In this document: positions 1 to 8,385 of the stretch, piece after piece
Layout: each line of letters starts with the position of its first letter
Numbering within the stretch: position 1 is the stretch's first letter
NCBI GenBank assembly: GCA_024276195.1
Contig: JAJRXR010000005.1
Coordinates: forward strand, 1-51,542
Source: Planctomycetota bacterium
GTDB taxonomy: Bacteria; Planctomycetota; Phycisphaerae; Phycisphaerales; UBA1924
Direction of reading: 5' to 3'
DNA length: 51,542 nucleotides
Position numbers and translations under genes: made by a program
The notes under the pieces: generated by a model
Databases searched by the model: none
Told to the model about the DNA's origin: nothing
Seen by the model: only the letters and a program-made list of their open reading frames with translations

Positions 1-227
1 AACTTGACGCGCTCGAGCAGCGGCGTGCGCTCGTCCATGGCCTGCGACAGGACGCGCCGGTTGAACTCGAGCCATGAGATGTCGCGGTTGAAATACCGGG
101 CCTCGGGGGCGCCCTCGGGCGAGGGCGGGGCGCCGAGGGGGGTGACCTCGCGCGACTGGCGGCGGTCTTTCTTGTGCTTCTTCGAGCCCTGGTCTTTGGG
201 CTTGTTGTCTTTGGATGATGAACTCAC
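1..227 (-). CDS. ppk1: Polyphosphate kinase 1, N-terminal part (runs off left edge)
   Basis: Only the first 75 or so codons are present. After a Lys-rich, low-complexity N-terminus (residues 1-45) comes [16 protein letters not shown] followed by a stretch ending TPLLERVK. This is the hallmark opening of the polyphosphate kinase 1 N-domain, which contacts ATP. PPK1 reversibly transfers the gamma phosphate of ATP to polyphosphate chains through a phospho-histidine, and that catalytic part lies outside the window. The GTG start (225-227) overlaps the TGA of the upstream pterin-synthase gene in a GTGA junction, so the two are probably translationally coupled. No nearer Met fits the family start. 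The family call is firm; activity cannot be judged from this fragment. Confidence 0.85.
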   Translation of the reverse strand, partial: MSSSSKDNKPKDQGSKKHKKDRRQSREVTPLGAPPSPEGAPEARYFNRDISWLEFNRRVLSQAMDERTPLLERVK

Positions 228-628
228 GCGCCGCCCTCCGGGGGGAAGTAGGTCGCCTGGCACCCGGGGGCTTCGGTGACGCTGACGCTTTTGACGCGGG
301 CGAGGCGGGGCAGGGCGCTGCCCAGGCTTGCGATGAGCTGGTGTGCGATGTGGGCGGCGACACCTTCGGCGCTGGGGTTGATCGAGCCCGGGGAAGATTC
401 AGCGAACGGCGGGGCGTCGTTGAGCGTGGTGTTGTTGAACGACTCGCAGATCTCTTTCAGGGCCGCCTCGACGAGATGGAAATCGCACAGCAGGGCGTCG
501 GCGTCGAGGGCGGGGCCAGCGATGGTGACGCGGACGCGCCAGTCGTGCCCGTGGAGGGGCTCGCGGGCCGGGCCGATGGTGAGGGCGTGGGCCGCGGAGA
601 AGGTGTGCTCGACGCGGATCTCGTACAT
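224..628 (-). CDS. 6-pyruvoyl-tetrahydropterin synthase / QueD family protein, altered active site
   Basis: 134 residues, the usual length of the fold. The three zinc-binding histidines are visible (H14 in FSAAHAL, H26 and H28 in LHGH), as are the late glutamate in SVTEAPG and the NPSAEGVA helix start. QueD/PTPS normally have Cys at -4 from HGH; here there is Glu at -3 (E23, giving ExxHGH). That pattern is reported for PTPS-III enzymes, which release 6-hydroxymethyl-dihydropterin for folate synthesis. The Asp-His pair expected just before LND is N65-N66 here, so catalysis is uncertain. Likely substrate is 7,8-dihydroneopterin triphosphate in the cytosol. Queuosine synthesis is an alternative, since queA lies at 41661. 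The gene is coupled to ppk1 by a GTGA overlap. Confidence 0.75.
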   Translation of the reverse strand: MYEIRVEHTFSAAHALTIGPAREPLHGHDWRVRVTIAGPALDADALLCDFHLVEAALKEICESFNNTTLNDAPPFAESSPGSINPSAEGVAAHIAHQLIASLGSALPRLARVKSVSVTEAPGCQATYFPPEGGA

Positions 629-710
629 AGGTGGGGGAGTGTAGGTGTGGATAGAGTGTGGAAGTGAGGCATCAGGGATCGGGCATCAGGCAGCAGGACG
701 AGGAGTTGTG

Positions 711-2396
711 ATGGGTGAGTCGGGATTGATCTTGGGGGTGAGTGGGCTGCGGGGGATTGTGGGGGAGAGTTTGACGGTGGAGGTGGCGGCGAGGTACGGG
801 CATGCTATCGGGTGGTGGTTGCGCAGCAAGTGTGGGCCTGTAGGCACGATCGTGATTGCGGAAGATGGTCGGCGGGGTGGGCAAACAATCAAACTGGCAG
901 TCGCTTCGGGATTGGTATCGAGCGGCTTCCCAGTGGAGTACATCGGCATCGCGACAACTCCGACGGTCGGAGTCGCCGTTGATCAGCTCAATGCGGTAGC
1001 CGGAGTACAGATCACAGCGAGCCACAATCCGCAGGAATGGAACGGAATCAAGCTGCTCCTCAATCTTAGAGCCGACCTAGATGACAGACTCTCGGAGGGG
1101 GCGAGTGCTCCACCGGCCCAGATCGCCCAAGAGATCATCGAGTTCTTTCAAACGCGATCATGGAGAGAAATGCCATCTTCGGATCATTGTTCGTACTTGA
1201 TGGGTGAAGATCATGCTCACACTCACATGAATGCCGTGCATGACGCGATGTGCAACTGTGACATGGATTGCTTCGATCACCCGGATGAAGACCGCATGAT
1301 CAGCATCGATGACAACGCATATCGGATCTGTGTTGATTCGGTCAACGCGTCGGGAAAATGTGTTGTTGATGAACTTGCCGCGAGGTTCGAGTGCGAGTTG
1401 ATCCAGATCGCCGGCCTGGACACCGGAGTCTTCCCGCACACACCTGAACCCACGAGAGAAAACCTCTCCGGCGAGGGTGGGCTGTGCGATGTGGTTCCCG
1501 GCGTGAAAGCTGATGTTGGCTTTGCCCAAGATCCCGACGCCGACCGGCTGGCGATTGTCGATGAGCTCGGGAACTACATCGGCGAGGAGTACACGCTGGT
1601 GCTGGCTGCGGTGAGTTTGCTTGAGGCGAGGAAGGAAGGAAGCGGAGAGGACGAAGCCCCTCACCCCGGCCCTCTCCCCAGGGGGGAGAGGGAGGAAGAG
1701 GACGAAGCCCGGCGCCCCGGCCCTCTCCCCAGGGGAGAGAGGGAGGAAGCGAAGGCTGTCATCGTCACGAATCTGTCAACGTCGCGGATGATCGATGATG
1801 TCGCGGCGAGGTACGGGGCTCGGGTGGAGCGGACAGCCGTGGGTGAGGCGAATGTGGTGGAGCGGATGAAGGCGCTCAAGGCCAATGGCGAAGACGTGAT
1901 CCTGGGCGGCGAGGGCAACGGGGGCGTGATCTGGCCCGAGGTGGTGTATGTGCGCGATTCGTTGAGCGCGATGGCGCTGACGCTGGCGCTGATGGCGCGC
2001 ACGGGAAAGACGGTGTCTGAGCTGGTGGCGCAGATTGACTCGATGGCGGAAGGTGGGGAGAGGAGAGAGGGAGGAGGTACGGGCGGGACGCCCGTGCCAC
2101 GAGGGGGGAGAGGTGGGGGTAGGGGGTACACGATCATCAAGCGGAAGGTGGAGATCCCGAGCAAGGACGCGGCGGCGCCGGCGGTCGAGGCGGTGCGACG
2201 CGCGTGCGAGGGCGAGGCGGGGGCGGTCGTTGATCTTCAGGACGGCGTCCGGGTGGACTGGCCCGCGCAGCGGGCGTGGGTGCATGTGCGCGCGAGCAAC
2301 ACCGAGCCGATCATGCGATTGATCTGCGAGGCGGGCTCCGAGGGCGAGGCGGAGGCGCTGCTGGCGCGGGTCGAGGGGATGATCGCCAGCGGGTGA
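711..2396 (+). CDS. Phosphoglucosamine/phosphomannomutase family phosphohexomutase with repeat-derived insertions
   Basis: 561 residues, about 100 more than usual for this alpha-D-phosphohexomutase family. Landmarks in order: GVSGLRGIVGESL at the N-terminus, TASHNP with the phospho-acceptor Ser104, the metal loop DPDADRL near residue 276, the sugar-specificity loop GGEGNGGVIWPEV, and the phosphate-binding loop RASNTEPIMRL near the C-terminus. It interconverts hexose-1- and hexose-6-phosphates; GlmM activity (GlcN-6-P to GlcN-1-P for UDP-GlcNAc) is most likely, phosphomannomutase possible. ATG 711 follows a GAGGAG site; upstream in-frame codons are not family-like. Three dispersed repeat copies are translated in frame (around 1657-1749 and 2049-2130). 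Residues 159-190 hold six His and four Cys. GC is visibly lower from about 840 to 1500. Confidence 0.85.
   Translation: MGESGLILGVSGLRGIVGESLTVEVAARYGHAIGWWLRSKCGPVGTIVIAEDGRRGGQTIKLAVASGLVSSGFPVEYIGIATTPTVGVAVDQLNAVAGVQITASHNPQEWNGIKLLLNLRADLDDRLSEGASAPPAQIAQEIIEFFQTRSWREMPSSDHCSYLMGEDHAHTHMNAVHDAMCNCDMDCFDHPDEDRMISIDDNAYRICVDSVNASGKCVVDELAARFECELIQIAGLDTGVFPHTPEPTRENLSGEGGLCDVVPGVKADVGFAQDPDADRLAIVDELGNYIGEEYTLVLAAVSLLEARKEGSGEDEAPHPGPLPRGEREEEDEARRPGPLPRGEREEAKAVIVTNLSTSRMIDDVAARYGARVERTAVGEANVVERMKALKANGEDVILGGEGNGGVIWPEVVYVRDSLSAMALTLALMARTGKTVSELVAQIDSMAEGGERREGGGTGGTPVPRGGRGGGRGYTIIKRKVEIPSKDAAAPAVEAVRRACEGEAGAVVDLQDGVRVDWPAQRAWVHVRASNTEPIMRLICEAGSEGEAEALLARVEGMIASG
1657..1749. repeat. 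Two copies of a C-rich/G-rich palindromic repeat inside the phosphohexomutase gene
   Basis: Copies at about 1657-1698 and 1708-1749. Each has a left arm ending CCCCGGCCCTCTCCCC and a right arm GGGGAGAGGGAGGAAG, forming a hairpin. They are translated as PGPLPRGEREE and do not disturb the frame. Further copies lie at 8123-8256 and 9537-9580. Confidence 0.9.
2049..2130. repeat. Second repeat insertion in the phosphohexomutase gene
   Basis: A purine-rich stretch surrounds GGGCGGGACGCCCGTGCCAC, the core of another dispersed palindrome also present near 8350 and 23117-23187. It is translated as a Gly/Arg-rich linker containing GGTPVPRGGR, between the sugar-specificity loop and the C-terminal phosphate-binding domain. 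Confidence 0.8.
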
Positions 2397-2428
2397 GCCT
2401 CGGTCGGGTTTGGTCGGGTAGACAGATG

Positions 2429-4057
2429 CTACGGGATGATCGGCGCATAGACGGTGATGGTCTGGTTGACAGGGATGTCGTCGAGGCGGACGAGCGTGCC
2501 GTCGTGCCACTCGACCTCGAGGGTGACGCTCTGGGCAAAGGCGAGCCCGAAGTGGGCGGAGTGCTCGCTGTTGCAGAGGTACTGGCCCGCGATATCGATG
2601 TAGCGGAGCTGGGTGGCGTCGGGGGTGATGGCGCGGACGCGGGCGCCGATGCCGTGGGGCGCGAGATCGGACCGAGCGGAGGTATCGATAAAGACGCGCA
2701 GCCAGTTGACGCCCGAGGCCTTGGTGTCGAAGATGTCGTTGCGGAGCAGCGTGAGGCGCCCGGCGTTGGCGATGATGAGGATGTCCTGATCGCCGTCGTT
2801 GTCGAAGTCGAGTCGCGCCAGCGCTCGACCCTGCAAGAAGTGGTGGAACCCGGTCTGTGCGGCGACGTCAGTAAAGAACGCGGCGCCGTCGTTGAGGAAG
2901 AGCTTCGACGCCTCTGCGAGGAAGTCGGGTTCGGAGGCCCAGCCGTTGGTCTCGGCGAGGTCGAGGTCTCCGTCATGGTCGATATCGACCGCGACGGTTC
3001 CCCAGCCCCACCCGCCGTCGTCGGTTCCTGTGGGGGCTGAGACTTCGGTAAAGATGTGAGATCCGAGGTTCATGTAGAGCTTGTTGCCCTCGCTGAGGCG
3101 CGGGGGCGTGGGGTCGTAGATTGAGGAGACGTACCAGTCGATGAGTCCGTCGTTGTCGAGGTCTCCCTGGGTGTTGCCCATGCCGAACTCGTCGTGCCCA
3201 ACGCCGGCGCTGGCGGTGTGGTCGGAGAACGTGCCGTCGGTGTTGTTGACGAGGTACTTGCTGGTGCCGAAATCCGCGACCCAGAGGAGTTCGGGGTACC
3301 AGTCTGCGTCAGTATCGACGAAGCTGGGGGAGAAGCCGCGGACGGTGGTCATGTCGGCGTCGATCATGGCGGTGGCGTCGGTGAATGAGGTGAGCTCGCC
3401 CTCGGCGGCGCCGTCGTTCCGGAAGAGGCGGTTGCCGCTGGGTGGTGAGAACCATCCCGCGACGGCGAGGTCGAGGTCGCCGTCGAGGTCGTAATCGCCC
3501 CATGCGGATCCGAAGCCGTCAGCGATGGGGCCGATCGAGTTGACGCCGACTTGGGCGGCGACGTCGGTGAACGAGAACATTCCTGCGGCGTCGGGGCCGT
3601 TGTTCTGGTAGAGGATGCACTTGCCCGGCTCTCCGACGGTTCCGGGCGTGCCGTGGCTTGTGATGTAGATGTCGATATAGCCGTCGTCGTTGAAGTCGGC
3701 GGCGCAGGCGCCGGAGCCGATGTGGGTGGCGCCGACGCCCCAGGCGACACCCTGCTCGGAGAACGTGCCGTCGGTGTTGTTGATGAAGAGCATATCTCGC
3801 TCCCCGCCTCCACCGAGGAAGAAGATGTCCTGCCAGCCGTCGTTGTTGAAGTCCCCGATGGCGCCGCCCCCGGTCATCGGGTCTGCGCGCGGGAGGACAC
3901 CGGCAGGCATGACGTGGTCAACGTCGAGCCCGGCCTGGACAGTGATGTCGGTGAAGGCGGGGCGGCGGGTGGGCCTGGCGACATCCGCCGTCTGACCCGC
4001 GGTCGTCCCTGTGAGACACGCTGCGGTTGCGAGCACGATCGTGGCGGCACGCTGCAT
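2429..4057 (-). CDS. Secreted FG-GAP/VCBS repeat protein with C-terminal ASPIC/UnbV domain
   Basis: 542 residues from the ATG at 4057, which begins a signal peptide (MQRAATIVLATAACLTGTTA). It carries at least five FG-GAP/VCBS blades with calcium-loop motifs of the type DFNNDGWQDI, DFNDDGYIDI, DYDLDGDLDL, DLDNDGLIDW, DIDHDGDLDL and DFDNDGDQDI, which together build a beta-propeller. The C-terminal 110 residues match the ASPIC/UnbV module (GIGARVRAI, then VEWHDGT and the closing V-N-Q-T). Such proteins are abundant in Planctomycetota and are exported; the ligand is unknown and an extracellular binding role is inferred. It is convergent with the phosphohexomutase, with 32 bp between stops. The same frame stays open far upstream of 4057, but that part has no signal peptide or family match. 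Confidence 0.9.
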   Translation of the reverse strand: MQRAATIVLATAACLTGTTAGQTADVARPTRRPAFTDITVQAGLDVDHVMPAGVLPRADPMTGGGAIGDFNNDGWQDIFFLGGGGERDMLFINNTDGTFSEQGVAWGVGATHIGSGACAADFNDDGYIDIYITSHGTPGTVGEPGKCILYQNNGPDAAGMFSFTDVAAQVGVNSIGPIADGFGSAWGDYDLDGDLDLAVAGWFSPPSGNRLFRNDGAAEGELTSFTDATAMIDADMTTVRGFSPSFVDTDADWYPELLWVADFGTSKYLVNNTDGTFSDHTASAGVGHDEFGMGNTQGDLDNDGLIDWYVSSIYDPTPPRLSEGNKLYMNLGSHIFTEVSAPTGTDDGGWGWGTVAVDIDHDGDLDLAETNGWASEPDFLAEASKLFLNDGAAFFTDVAAQTGFHHFLQGRALARLDFDNDGDQDILIIANAGRLTLLRNDIFDTKASGVNWLRVFIDTSARSDLAPHGIGARVRAITPDATQLRYIDIAGQYLCNSEHSAHFGLAFAQSVTLEVEWHDGTLVRLDDIPVNQTITVYAPIIP

Positions 4058-4207
4058 GTGTTGATCCCCCAGGCCACAGCGGCTCCCCCCCCGGGGATCC
4101 TGAGCGGCCACGCACAGGATACCGGGATCTGTTCGAGATCCAAAAGCAAGACCCGGGAAGAGGCGATGTCTCTGCGTGAGGGGGCGTAGCGGCCCTAGAG
4201 TGGGGGC

Positions 4208-4468
4208 ATGAGGACTTCTGTGGAGCTGGGCGAGGGTGTTCGGGTGCGGATCACGCAGCAGGTGCCGCGCCTGAGCGGGACGATGAGCACGAGCGTCGAG
4301 GGCGAGATCCTGCGCGTCGGGCAGCAGAAGACGGGGTCGTGGTTCGCCCACAGCAAGGACAAGAAGCTCTGGATCGACCGCGTCGAGCTGCGCAAGGACG
4401 ACGGCGAGATCGCCTTTGTCAACCTCGACCAGAACTCGCACGTTGAGATTCTCAGCGGCGAGGACTGA
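4208..4468 (+). CDS. Small conserved-looking protein, unknown function
   Basis: 86 residues, no signal peptide or membrane segment, strongly charged. The pattern of alternating beta-strand-like stretches (VRVRITQQV, STSVEGEILRV, KLWIDRVELRK, EIAFVNLDQ) suggests a small SH3-like or OB-like barrel; that is inference from composition only. It stands alone between the divergent propeller gene and the phage-derived block and is closed by a strong intrinsic terminator at 4495-4525, so it is its own transcription unit. I do not recognise the family. The terminator and the high GC at third codon positions support it as a real gene. Confidence 0.7.
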   Translation: MRTSVELGEGVRVRITQQVPRLSGTMSTSVEGEILRVGQQKTGSWFAHSKDKKLWIDRVELRKDDGEIAFVNLDQNSHVEILSGED

Positions 4469-4494
4469 TCGGCGGTTCGATCTGGCTTGGACGG

Positions 4495-4525
4495 CCCCCG
4501 CGGTTGCGGGGGTTGTTTCGTTTTT
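4495..4525 (+). terminator. Intrinsic terminator after the 86-residue gene
   Basis: A perfect 7-bp stem, CCCCCGC / GCGGGGG with loop GGTT (4495-4512), is followed by TTGTTTCGTTTTT. It lies 27 bp after the stop at 4468. It insulates the phage-derived block from upstream transcription. The remaining sequence to 4782 holds no convincing gene. Confidence 0.85.
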
Positions 4526-4781
4526 GGGCAGGGCGGGGTTTGTGCGCACGGGATGGTCTTGGGCGCGGGGAGCGCACAGAGAAATCTGAAGTTTTCTAGC
4601 CGTTGGTTCGGGCTGGGGTTGCGCGCCGGGCGAGGGGCGCCAGGGCGCTGGTGCGCGCGCACGGAGTGGGATCGGGGAAGCAGAGGTGAGGGCGGCGAGC
4701 AGTGAACGCCGCGGGACGATCAGGCAGTTGGTAGCGCCGAGGCCACACAGGACCGGCGCGGGAAAGTGGAGGGGGCGGCCC

Positions 4782-6293
4782 ATGTCCTACCGGCTCGACG
4801 TGTTTTCTGGGGTAGGCCTCGATGAGGCAAGGCTGGCGCTCGCGATCGACGGGCGGCGGGCGCGGGAGCTGCCGCGCCTGGAGAAGCTGTGGAGCTACTT
4901 CCGGAATCCGCTCGAGCCGGTGGGGGTGGGCGGCGCAGCTGCGGGATCGTGGCGGGGGTGGTATCGCCAGGCGCAGGAGGTCGGCCTGCCCGACCGGGTG
5001 ACCGGGAGGCGGCGCGACCCGGGCCTTGATGACCGGGCCTCGGGGCGGCGCGAGGTCGTGATCGAAAACGACATCGCGTGGCGCGTGCAGCTCATGGTGG
5101 ACTTCCTGTTTGGTAAGTCGATCCGGGTCCTGAGCACGAGCGAGGACGAGGCGACACGGGAGCGCGTCGAGAAGGTGATCGAGGCGGTGTGGGAGGCGTC
5201 GGGCGGGATCGCGATGCTGCAGGACGCGGCGACGCTCGGGCATGTGTACGGGCACGTGGATCTGGTGGTTCGGATCGACGAGGAGCGGTTGCTGGGCGCC
5301 GCTGCCGGCGATATCGCGGCGATCGCGGACGCGATCCGGATCGAGCCGATCGACGCGACGCGCGGGGCGCCGATCGTCAACCGAGATGATTACCGGGAGC
5401 TCGACGCGTACGCGATCTGTGTTGAGCGCGAGGCGCCGGGCGCGAGCGCCGAACAGGAGCCGGAGCGCCGGATGCGTCTGCGCGGGGGGCGGCGCTCGAG
5501 CGGGCGGGCGCAGGCGGCGCGGGAGCGCGTGCTGAGCCTGGAGCTGATCGGGCCGGGCGTGCGCCAGGTGTACGAGGACGGGATGCTGGTGGAGGAGTCG
5601 CGGAGCGTGCTGCTGCCCGAGACGCTGCCGATCGTGCATGTGCAGAACGTGAGCCAGCCGTTCCGGTACTCGGGGCTGAGCGAGGTGGAGGCGTTGATCC
5701 CGCTGCAGGACGAGCTGAACACGAGGCTGAGCGATCGGGCGAGCCGGGTGACGATGCAGAGCTTCCAGATGTATCTGGCGAAGGGGATCGAGGGGTTTGA
5801 CCGGGCGCCGGTGGGGCCTGGGGCGCTGTGGCAGACGGACAACATGGAGGCGTCGGTGCAGGCGTTCGGGGGTGATTCTGCGAGCCCGAGCGAGACGGCG
5901 CATATTTCGGAGATCCGCGAGGCGATGGACAAGATCAGCTCGGCGCCGCCGCTGGCGGGGGGGGTGTTGCGCGGGCGGGTCGGGAACCTGTCGAGCGCGA
6001 CGGCGCTGCGCGTCACGCTGATCGGGCTGCTGTCGAAGACGGAGCGCAAGCGGGTGACGTACGGGCGCGGGATCACGCGGGCGAGCCGGGTTGTGCTCGA
6101 GGCGCTCGACGCTGCGGGTGTTGTGCGCACGGGGGCGGGGGACCGGGGCGTGCGTGTGGCGTGGTCTGACCCGCTCCCGAGCGAGGAGCGGGACGACGTG
6201 GCGGCGGCCCGGGCGAAGGTGGAGCTGGGCGTGCCCGAGGAGCGGGTGCTGAGTGAACTGGGGTATGAGGCGACGGATCCGTCGATCCGCTGA
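4782..6293 (+). CDS. Phage portal protein (SPP1 gp6-like)
   Basis: 503 residues, normal for SPP1-type portals. Visible landmarks: the N-terminal wing with NDIAWRVQLMVDFLFGKSIRV (residues about 95-120), the long conserved stem region LSEVEALIPLQDELNTRLSD near residue 305, the PPLAGGVLRGRVGNLSSATAL crown segment near 400, and a C-terminal clip/crown with AWSDPLPSEERDDVAAA. Portals form the dodecameric DNA channel at one capsid vertex. ATG 4782 is chosen for the GGAAAGTGGAGGGGG site just upstream; an upstream GTG in frame (4686) lacks support. It heads the block. No terminase gene precedes it, which is abnormal. GC and codon use match the neighbouring chromosomal genes. Confidence 0.85.
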   Translation: MSYRLDVFSGVGLDEARLALAIDGRRARELPRLEKLWSYFRNPLEPVGVGGAAAGSWRGWYRQAQEVGLPDRVTGRRRDPGLDDRASGRREVVIENDIAWRVQLMVDFLFGKSIRVLSTSEDEATRERVEKVIEAVWEASGGIAMLQDAATLGHVYGHVDLVVRIDEERLLGAAAGDIAAIADAIRIEPIDATRGAPIVNRDDYRELDAYAICVEREAPGASAEQEPERRMRLRGGRRSSGRAQAARERVLSLELIGPGVRQVYEDGMLVEESRSVLLPETLPIVHVQNVSQPFRYSGLSEVEALIPLQDELNTRLSDRASRVTMQSFQMYLAKGIEGFDRAPVGPGALWQTDNMEASVQAFGGDSASPSETAHISEIREAMDKISSAPPLAGGVLRGRVGNLSSATALRVTLIGLLSKTERKRVTYGRGITRASRVVLEALDAAGVVRTGAGDRGVRVAWSDPLPSEERDDVAAARAKVELGVPEERVLSELGYEATDPSIR

Positions 6294-6324
6294 GCGGGTT
6301 GGGGGCGCCAGAAAGGAGCGAGGG

Positions 6325-6843
6325 ATGAAGGGTGGACAGGCCAATGAGCCGCTCGGCGGCGCGGGCGGGGGCGAGGGCGAGGGCGGGGGGGCGGATGTGA
6401 GCGCGGAGCTGCTGATGCAGGCCCGGGCGGAGGAGGCCGAGTCGAAGTGCGCCGAGCAGGAGGCGAGGATCAGCGAGCTCGAGGCGAAGCTGGTCGCGGC
6501 GCGGGAGGCGACCGACGCGAGCGAGCGCCGGCGAGAGATCGAGCGGGCGCTGGGCGAGTCGGACACGGTGGACGTGGAGACGGCGCGGTTGCTGACGGAG
6601 GCGGCGGTGGCGCAGATGGACGAGCCGGACGTGGCGTTGGCGGTGGATGAGCTGCGCCGGCGCAAGCCGTTCTTGTTCCACGGTGAACCGGCGGCGGCGC
6701 AGATGCGCGGGATCGCGATGCGCCCGGCGCAGGAGATGATGATCGGCGATGGCGCGCTCGACGGGCTGGCCGACGAGGCGAGGCAGACGGGAGATCGGCG
6801 GGTGCTGCTGCGATATCTGCGACAGCGTCGGTGCGGGTACTGA
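6325..6843 (+). CDS. Probable capsid scaffolding / head assembly protein
   Basis: 172 residues between portal and major capsid genes, the usual place for a scaffolding protein. Residues 1-28 are Gly/Glu-rich and disordered; residues 30-75 form a predicted coiled coil (LLMQARAEEAESKCAEQEAR followed by ISELEAKLVAAREA); the C-terminal third is basic and ends in arginines and RRCGY. A coiled coil with a basic capsid-binding tail is typical of scaffolds. Sequence identity to a named family is not evident, so the call rests on position and composition. ATG 6325 follows AAAGGAG. No protease active site (Ser-His or ClpP-like) is visible in it or nearby. Confidence 0.6.
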   Translation: MKGGQANEPLGGAGGGEGEGGGADVSAELLMQARAEEAESKCAEQEARISELEAKLVAAREATDASERRREIERALGESDTVDVETARLLTEAAVAQMDEPDVALAVDELRRRKPFLFHGEPAAAQMRGIAMRPAQEMMIGDGALDGLADEARQTGDRRVLLRYLRQRRCGY

Positions 6844-6905
6844 GCGGGCTTGAAGGGGTTTCGAGCGGGTTTGTGGGTTGAGTTGAGCAGAGCAAAGGAG
6901 AGACG

Positions 6906-8081
6906 ATGGCTTTTACAGGCAAGGCGACGTACGGGGCGGGGGTGGACCTGCCCGAGCTGGTTGAGGACGTGTCGGATGTGATCGGGATTGTGAGCCCGCA
7001 CGAGACGGCGCTGCTGGATCATCTGGGAGATCCGAAGCGGGCGGCGACCTCGACGGTTCACGAGTGGATCGAGGACACGCTGGTGTCGAACACGGGGATG
7101 CTGAATCAGACGGTGTTCACGCCGAACCCGGAGTCGGCGCCGGCGCTGACGCTCGATGATGTTTCCGGGTTCCGGGTGGGGGATCTGGTGCGACCGGCGG
7201 GGTCGAGCGAGGTGATGCTGGTGACGACGGTGGACCCGGGGACGGAGACGCTGGTGGTCACGCGAGGGTACGGCGGGACAGTCAGCGCGACGCTGGCGGA
7301 CAACATGGAGCTGACGATCCTGGGCAACGCGGCGCTCGAGGGCGACGGGGCGCCGGACGCGAGGTTCACGGACCGGGTACGCCAGCGGAATTTTACCCAG
7401 ATCTTCACGGCGAGCGTGGATGTTTCGGGGTCGATGCAGGCGGCGCGGGCGTACGGGATTGACGACGAGGTTGATTACCAGAAGCAGGAGCGGATGCGCG
7501 AGCTGCTGCGTGATCTTGAGAACTGCGTGATCAACGGCGCCGCCCCGAGCGCCAACGAGCAGGGGACGAGCGGGGTTCGGCGTTCGCTCGATGGGATGAT
7601 CCACTCGATCGGGACCAACCAGTTTGAGCCCGGGCTCGGGGGGATCCCGATCGGGGATGGCGCGGGATCGGATGAGCTGAACGAGTCGGTGCTCAACGCG
7701 GCGCTCAAGCAGATCTGGGATCAGTCGTCGGGCGGGGTGGACACGATCGTCGTGGGCGGGGCGCAGAAGCGCCGGATCAACGGGTTCGCGTCGGGCTCGC
7801 GGGCGTACCTGCCCGAGGACACGGCGTTCCGAGATCTGGTGAGCGTGTACGAGAGCGATTTCGGGGTGTGCAAGGTTGTGATGAGCCGGTGGATGCCGGC
7901 GGACTCGCTGCTGCTGCTGGATTCGACGCGGGTGCAGGTGATGCCGTTGCAGGGGCGGAGCTTCCACTTCAAGCCCCTGGCGTCGGATGGTGATTCGATC
8001 CGCGGGCAGGTGATCGGGGAGTACACGCTGGAGTTCAAGAACGAGAACGCGCACGGGCTGATCAGCGGGCTGGGCCTGTGA
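6906..8081 (+). CDS. Major capsid protein, SU10-like / DUF5309 family
   Basis: 391 residues. The N-terminus reads MAFTGKATYGAGVDLPEL, then VEDVSDVIGIVSPHETALLD, which matches the SU10-type major capsid family (formerly DUF5309; HK97 fold). Residues 75-145 hold an inserted beta-rich domain (FRVGDLVRPAGSSEVMLVTT, TLVVTRGYGGT). Conserved features follow: RQRNFTQIFTASVDVSG near residue 160, DEVDYQKQERMRELLRDLE (E-loop and spine helix) near 190, and a C-terminal A-domain with VVGGAQKRRINGF and LPLQGRSFHFKPL-type strands. It would build the icosahedral shell. A strong AAAGGAGAG site precedes the ATG. There is no obvious cleavable delta domain, in keeping with the absence of a protease gene. Confidence 0.85.
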   Translation: MAFTGKATYGAGVDLPELVEDVSDVIGIVSPHETALLDHLGDPKRAATSTVHEWIEDTLVSNTGMLNQTVFTPNPESAPALTLDDVSGFRVGDLVRPAGSSEVMLVTTVDPGTETLVVTRGYGGTVSATLADNMELTILGNAALEGDGAPDARFTDRVRQRNFTQIFTASVDVSGSMQAARAYGIDDEVDYQKQERMRELLRDLENCVINGAAPSANEQGTSGVRRSLDGMIHSIGTNQFEPGLGGIPIGDGAGSDELNESVLNAALKQIWDQSSGGVDTIVVGGAQKRRINGFASGSRAYLPEDTAFRDLVSVYESDFGVCKVVMSRWMPADSLLLLDSTRVQVMPLQGRSFHFKPLASDGDSIRGQVIGEYTLEFKNENAHGLISGLGL

Positions 8082-8122
8082 CGGGTTGATGGGGTAGGGC
8101 GAGTCGGCGGGGAGAGGGAGAC

Positions 8123-8256
8123 ACCCCTCACCCCGGCCCTCTCCCCAAAGGGGGAGAGGGAGGAAGACGAAGACCCCTCACCCCGGCCCTCTCCCCAAAG
8201 GGGAGAGGGAGGAAGACCTTTCACCCCGGGTCTTTTCTGGGGGAGAGGGAGGAAGA
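8123..8256. repeat. Three tandem copies of the C-rich/G-rich palindromic repeat
   Basis: Copies at about 8123-8166, 8173-8216 and 8219-8256, all with the CCCCGGCCCTCTCCCC core or a decayed form. They fill the 304-bp gap between the capsid gene and the next gene. A copy of the GGCGGGACGCCTGTCCCAC palindrome follows at about 8349-8371. The gap holds no gene. Confidence 0.9.
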
Positions 8257-8385
8257 AGGTTGGCGTTGGGTTCGGGGGGACCTTGCGTGCCCGCGCCGGG
8301 GGGAGACCGGCGGCGCGGGTTTGGGGAATGGGGAGTGAAAGGCATGACAGGCGGGACGCCTGTCCCACTGTGGGGGGAGGGTGAG

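Noticed and set aside
4057-4783. N-terminal extension of the beta-propeller protein
   Set aside because: The frame is open, but the signal peptide starting at 4057 marks the true start, and the extension would cross the 86-residue gene and its terminator.
4596-8054. Very long open frame (over 1100 codons) on the minus strand opposite the portal and capsid genes
   Set aside because: Arg/Pro/His-rich with no motif. It is the mirror of GC-rich genes on the other strand, which have ribosome-binding sites and family matches.
8123-8256. CRISPR array
   Set aside because: Three repeat copies with near-zero spacing and palindromic arms; no spacers of even length and no cas genes.
8260-8385. Longer start for the gene at 8386
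   Set aside because: The extra codons translate repeat sequence, and a strong ribosome-binding site sits just before 8386.
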